From Garcia nutans (lineage: Eukaryota; Streptophyta; Magnoliopsida; Malpighiales; Euphorbiaceae), in the NCBI GenBank assembly GCA_947685225.1, contig CANTUV010000076.1:4402001-4466000 (forward strand): 64,000 nucleotides of DNA, written 5' to 3'. Under the pieces are notes generated by a model, which ran no database searches, had not been told where the DNA came from, and saw nothing but the letters and a program-made list of their open reading frames with translations. Below are positions 59,400 through 64,000 of the stretch, piece after piece. The translations under genes were made by a program, and so were the position numbers. Within the stretch, counting starts at the first letter, position 1, and the number at the start of each line of letters is the position of its first letter.

Positions 59400-61370
59400 T
59401 GATATTTTTTTCAACATCATCATATTTTTCACCACCTGGAAGATATACTGATCCTTAAAATAAGATCAGTACTAGACCATTTATTCAACCAAACATTGTT
59501 CTTCTCATTGGACAATTAAAAGAACTTACACAATAAGAAGAAGTTCTTAATTGGCAGACTCAGAATGCTCAAATTTAGAATAATTATCTGATGTCCATTG
59601 ATTTCAAGATTGATTAGTTATCTATTAAAATAGATAAAATTTTATTAGCTCTGAGATCTATGTCTACTGAAATTCAACAGTATCATAGTTCTTTTCTTAT
59701 GAGAATTCATCAGTTAGACACTGAACTTAGAAGGATGATCTAGTAGCATAATTTTGGACCCAGTTTCAATCAGAAAAGGGAAGAAATTCAAACTTTGAAA
59801 TATAAACTTGAAATAATGGAAAGAGATTTGTTGTCAAAACAATCTCAATCTGTTGTTTCTGACCCCTTTTTTTTCTCCCTATTTTTCACCTGCATACCAA
59901 CCAATACCCTTCACTAAACTCAATTTTTAAACAGTTCATGAATTATTTCCTCTAACAAAACTTCAGAAATCTCCAATCTCCTCATCCTCAATGCCTCCTT
60001 CATTTTCTCAAAAGACTTTTGCTGAAATTACAAAATCTTCAGAACCTCCTCCTCCTTCAGGAGTGTCTGAATCATTTCCTCAACAGTATATGGCACTTCA
60101 TGCATCTGATTCAGATTCTTCTAAAACAGATTTTATAAATTTTGACTCTTTAGACTCTGATTCAAAATCTCAATAGGTATATATTTCTCAGCTTTCAATG
60201 GTTGATCCTCCTCTTGATCCTCCTGCTATAGATCCAATTATAGAAGATCATCCACTAGATGATCCTCTAGAATATGATCTCATATTTGAACATCTATGAA
60301 TCAATAAACCTACACATGGTCATTGGTTTACTTTTGATGATCTACCTCCCAGAAAATGGAGATCAAAAATTCTAAAACTTAATGCTTGGATTGATTTACA
60401 AATGCAAAAAGAATGAGCCTCTCTCTTATAAGTTCTCAAGGAATTTATTTTCAAATTCACTAGTAGTCTTAGAGAATGGTTTACTTCCATGGATGAGTAT
60501 ACTCAATTAGCTTTTTTCAACATGAAAATTTCAATGCTTTTTTACAAATCTATACCACATTCTTAGGAGATCATACAATTATTACAAAGAGACAGAAGGA
60601 AGAATTCTTTGAAATGAAATGTTGTTGGTTAAAAGCTAAAGATCTTGACTTTCATTATCAGAGAATGTCTGAGAAGTTCTATATGCTAGGTGGTTACATT
60701 GATTCTAGTATGAAACAAGTATAAGTCACTTCTTTACCTAAAGAACTTCAACCAAAAATTAATTATTTTATTCAACAAATAGGCAGACCTCTTGAAAAAG
60801 TCTCTTTGGGAGAAATTCACCAATTTACTTTTGTTGCACTTGGTAGATTGTGTGAAAATCATAGGAGCATGAAAAAATTCATGAAGTATCATAAAATTCT
60901 TCAAAATGCTTGTAAATGCCCAGCTTTTTTCAACATCAAATGTAGAGAAAAGAATTGTGTTTATTCTACACAAAAGAAATCTCATAGATTTTCTTTCAAG
61001 GATAAATGCTCTCAACCATTCAGAAAAGGAAAGAAGTTTAGATTTTTCAGAAGAAGATCTCCTTATTCAAAAAGAAAAAGAAGTCCAAGAGACAGATGTT
61101 ATGCCTGTGGAGGAAAAGGAAATTTTATAAAAAATTATCCTAAGAAGCCCATAAAGATAACAAAATTGATTCAGTAGATCAATCAAGCTTCAATCTCTCT
61201 TCCTAATAATATAAAGATTGAATATATTCTTTCAGAACAAAGTAAAGCAGACCAGAAAATGATTATGGCACTCCATATTGATGATGATGACTCTTATTAA
61301 GAATCCAGTTCTGTTGATTCTGATCAAGATGATAATTTTACTATTTATCATCTCGAATAGCAACAATTAC
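59400..61370 (+). pseudogene. Pararetrovirus copy 2 coat-protein region
   Basis: Broken pieces correspond to copy 1 55641-57700. A zinc-knuckle relic is readable at about 61098-61140 (CYACGGKGNFIKNYPKK): the histidine position is asparagine and the last cysteine tyrosine, so it could not bind zinc normally. Basic residues precede it (KRKRSPRDR). The piece 60806-61177 is the longest open part. Stops are frequent. Confidence 0.75.
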
Positions 61371-61379
61371 CCTCTGCTT

Positions 61380-61930
61380 ATTTTGTTGATCACTCAATGT
61401 TAACTCCACTAGTCCAGATTTTAATACTTCAATCTAAGTATGACAGAGCTATTCCACTCATAGCTTTCATAGATACTGGAGCTCATAAGTCCATGATGAA
61501 TCCTGCTATATTGCCAGATACTTATTGGAAGTCTCATGTTGAATATTTCAGAGTAGCTAATGGAAATATATTTTCTACACATTTAATTACTAAAAAGAAG
61601 ATTTAAATACAATTTTTTCCAAACTATATTATCTAGAGTCATATTCTTAGTTCATCTCTTTCAGATAAAGACCTACTGATAGGTTTTGATATTTATCAGT
61701 AAGCTCAGAATCTTCAAATCCTTCCTACTGAAATTTGCCATAAAAAGTTTTTCAAAACATACACTGATATATAAAGAATCTTTTGTCTATCAGAAATCTC
61801 AACAGATTTTGAAGATATAAAAATTTCTTTATTTTCAGCTTGTGTTGATTCTCATGCTGATTTTTATCATCCAAAGCCTTTGTGAATAATACATAGTTCT
61901 TCATTTCTCTTTCTTTTAAGAAGAATGAAG
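61380..61930 (+). pseudogene. Pararetrovirus copy 2 aspartic protease region
   Basis: The open piece 61397-61606 carries the D-T-G-A motif (FIDTGAHKSMMNPA) with an intact active site. A stop at 61604-61606 cuts the second half, and further stops follow to 61930. Confidence 0.82.
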
Positions 61931-61989
61931 TTATAAACCCTACAAAGGCCTCCTATCCTGGAATGTCTCCTTCAAATCTTACCCTTGCC

Positions 61990-62660
61990 AGAAAAAATGA
62001 GAATCCTTATTGCAACAAGGATTGATTAAACTTACAAAATCCAACTGGGCTTGTCAAGCATTCTATGTAGAGAAACGTTCAGAAGTTCTTCGAGGAAAAA
62101 AGAGGCTTGTTATTAATTACAAGCCTCTAAATCTATTTTTTGCAGATGATAAGTTTCCTTTGCCTAAGATCTCTACACTCATAGTTCATCTAAAGACGCC
62201 AAAAATATTTTTAAAATTTGATTTGAAAGCTGATTTTTGGCAATTGGGTATTAAGCTAGAAGATATGATCAAAACAGCCTTTTGCATTTCTGATGCTCAG
62301 TACCAATAAACAGTTATGCTTTTTGGATTGAAAGTTGCTCCAATACTATTTCAAAAGGCTATGATTCAAATTTTTCATCCCATCTTGTTTTTAACCCTGA
62401 TTTACATTGATGATATCTTATTGTTCTCTCCAACAGTAGAAGTCCATCATAAACTGCTTCAACAGTTTTTTTCTATTGTTCAATAATATGGTATTATAAT
62501 TTCTAAAAAGAAGAGTACCATGGGTCAAGATTCTATTGACTTCTTGGGCTTACATTTTAAAAATAAAGTTTACACTCTAGGTCCACATATACCAGAAGAA
62601 CAACTTAAATTTCCTTATGAAAATTTGACTTTTTTTTTGTATAATTCATTATATCAGAGA
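61990..62660 (+). pseudogene. Pararetrovirus copy 2 reverse transcriptase
   Basis: The open piece 62010-62309 shows SNWACQAFYVEKRSEVLRGK and FPLPKISTLI. A stop near 62307 follows, then FGLKVAP and the intact catalytic box YIDDILLFSP at about 62404-62433. Stops near 62307 and 62485 prevent a functional product. Confidence 0.86.
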
Positions 62661-62799
62661 TTTTTATCCTGTTATAGCCCATCTCATTAGTCAGTTATCC
62701 AAACTATTAAAATAGAATCCACCCCCTTGGTCAATTGATCAAACAGAAGCTGTATAAACCATTAAGAGGATTGTTGCTCATCCAACTCCTCTTCATTTC

Positions 62800-63440
62800 C
62801 CTTCTAATGGTCTGAGAAATTTGTAAACAGACGCTAGTGATAAATTTTGGGGTGTTATTTTTCTTGAAAGAATTAATAAAAAAAACTCATTATTGTGGAC
62901 ATGCTAGAGGACAATTCAAAGATAGTGAGAAACACTATCATTCTGTTTATAAGGAGGTATTGGCGATAAAATATGAGATCAAAAATTTAAATTTTATCTT
63001 TTTGGTCATCATTTTCTTATCATACTTGATACTACTTCATTCCCAATAGCCCTAGATTTTAATAAAAAAACCTTACCTCTTCAACAACTTCTCATACTCC
63101 AAAAATGGTTCTCAAAGAATTTGATTCCAGATCTTTTATCTAAACCTTCAAAACCAATACCTATCATCACTTTAGCCAACAATTTTTTTTATATCATGAT
63201 ATTTAGAAGATACAGACCTAGAAAATTTTCACCATGACCACCATTATGGAGAAACTCTAATATAAAATTTTCTCCTAATTGTCTTTATACTACTCCTGCG
63301 GCAATTCAAGAATTTGCCAGAACTCATATTGTTGTTTGTCTTAAACATATCCATAATCACTTTGATATGGATCCAGAAGTAAATGCTTTTTATCCAGAAT
63401 ATCCATGGATGTTGGTATATCACCTTTGTTCTACTCATCC
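62800..63440 (+). pseudogene. Pararetrovirus copy 2 RNase H region
   Basis: The open piece 62837-63049 covers the middle of RNase H (HCGHARGQFKDSEKHYHSVYK-like, matching copy 1). The family's second half is frameshifted near 63000 and continues in pieces to about 63150 (LIPDLLSKPSKP). A stop lies at 62823-62825 just before the conserved aspartate. Confidence 0.75.
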
Positions 63441-64000
63441 AAAGTATTAAGCTGAATTATGATTTTATGGTGTTTCACGACATTGTAAAATCATACCATA
63501 AAAATTTCTGTGTTGGACATGCTTAACTATATTTCTGTTGTAGACATTCAAGCTGATACTCATGCAAATCCTTTTCCATGGAAGTTCCTTAAATGGTTTA
63601 ATGATGTTTCATGGTGGCAATGATAGTTCTTGTTGATCATTTATGAGAAATACTTATGGCAACAATCAGATGAAGAAGCTAGAAATTATTATGCACTTTT
63701 TATTTTGCATAAACCCATTTTTTAATACTTTCAAACATGAGTATTCTAGTCAAGAAATCAAGTCGTTCATTAAAAAAATATATTCTAGTCAGATCTATCA
63801 TAATTATCAGAAGCAAATTGAGTTAAGAGCTCATCTATGTAGCCTCAATAACTCAAGAGCTTTTTCTCAAACTATCAAAAGACCTCTGATTTACACTTCA
63901 ATGGTGAAGAATAAGACTTAGACTAGACATGATCAACAATATACTGAAACAATGACAGAACTCCCCTGTTAGCTCACTGGAGAATATTTTGCTGACTATG
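63441..64000 (+). pseudogene. Pararetrovirus copy 2 post-RNase H region and start of small ORF
   Basis: This aligns with copy 1 53500 down to 52973. The 63643-63921 frame matches a copy 1 fragment (53147-53410). The small ORF starts with ATG at 63901 (MVKNKT, then a stop). It is cut by the window end. Confidence 0.6.

Larger units (their letters stand above)
59318..64000 (+). mobile_element. Endogenous pararetrovirus copy 2 (inverted, partial; runs off the window)
   Basis: A second copy on the plus strand starts inside the coding region at the point equivalent to 57717 of copy 1 and continues beyond 64000, which is equivalent to about 52973. It therefore covers coat protein, protease, reverse transcriptase, RNase H and the start of the small ORF, without the movement-protein region. 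The junction with copy 1 is at 59314-59326. Confidence 0.87.

Overview
This is nuclear DNA from a eudicot plant, probably a rosid. The evidence is spliced genes with GT-AG introns, AT-rich intergenic DNA, plant-specific retrotransposon lineages (Tekay, Athila and Tat clades), plant hAT, PIF/Harbinger-like and Stowaway-like DNA elements, and an endogenous plant pararetrovirus. The species cannot be named from sequence alone.

Region 1 (about 459-31809) is a three-level nest of LTR retrotransposons. The outermost, element C (Tat clade, plus strand), has LTRs at 459-806 joined to 22293-22524, and at 31210-31809. Element A (Tekay-like chromovirus, minus strand, 807-22287) inserted into C's left LTR and made the duplication CAGGG/CAAGG. 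Element B (Athila, plus strand, 7095-19798) inserted into A's gag and made the duplication TCTAC/GCTAC. All three carry stops, frameshifts and lost catalytic residues. C also carries an antisense extra gene and a 30-bp minisatellite between integrase and its 3' LTR.

Region 2 (33204-47506, plus strand) is a complete-looking nuclear gene for a chloroplast RNase E/G-type endoribonuclease (RNE). I modelled it as 14 coding exons, 3096 nt, 1031 residues, with every junction GT-AG and in phase. Its introns hold a Stowaway-like MITE, a 51-bp RTE fragment, a deleted hAT transposon, a PIF/Harbinger-like MITE and an RTE-type LINE. Next to it, on the minus strand (48991-50697), is an intact single-exon gene for a type II membrane protein of the SUB1 / O-fucosyltransferase-like family. 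These are the only two cellular genes I consider functional.

Region 3 (51926-64000) is endogenous pararetrovirus (Caulimoviridae, Petuvirus-like). Copy 1 (minus strand) is slightly more than one genome: the same about 150-bp intergenic segment occurs at both ends, 7242 bp apart, which gives the genome length. Copy 2 (plus strand) starts at about 59318 within the coding region and runs off the window. The two form a 4.7-kb inverted repeat. Both copies are degraded by many stops and frameshifts, and copy 1 has lost an aspartate of the reverse-transcriptase active site.
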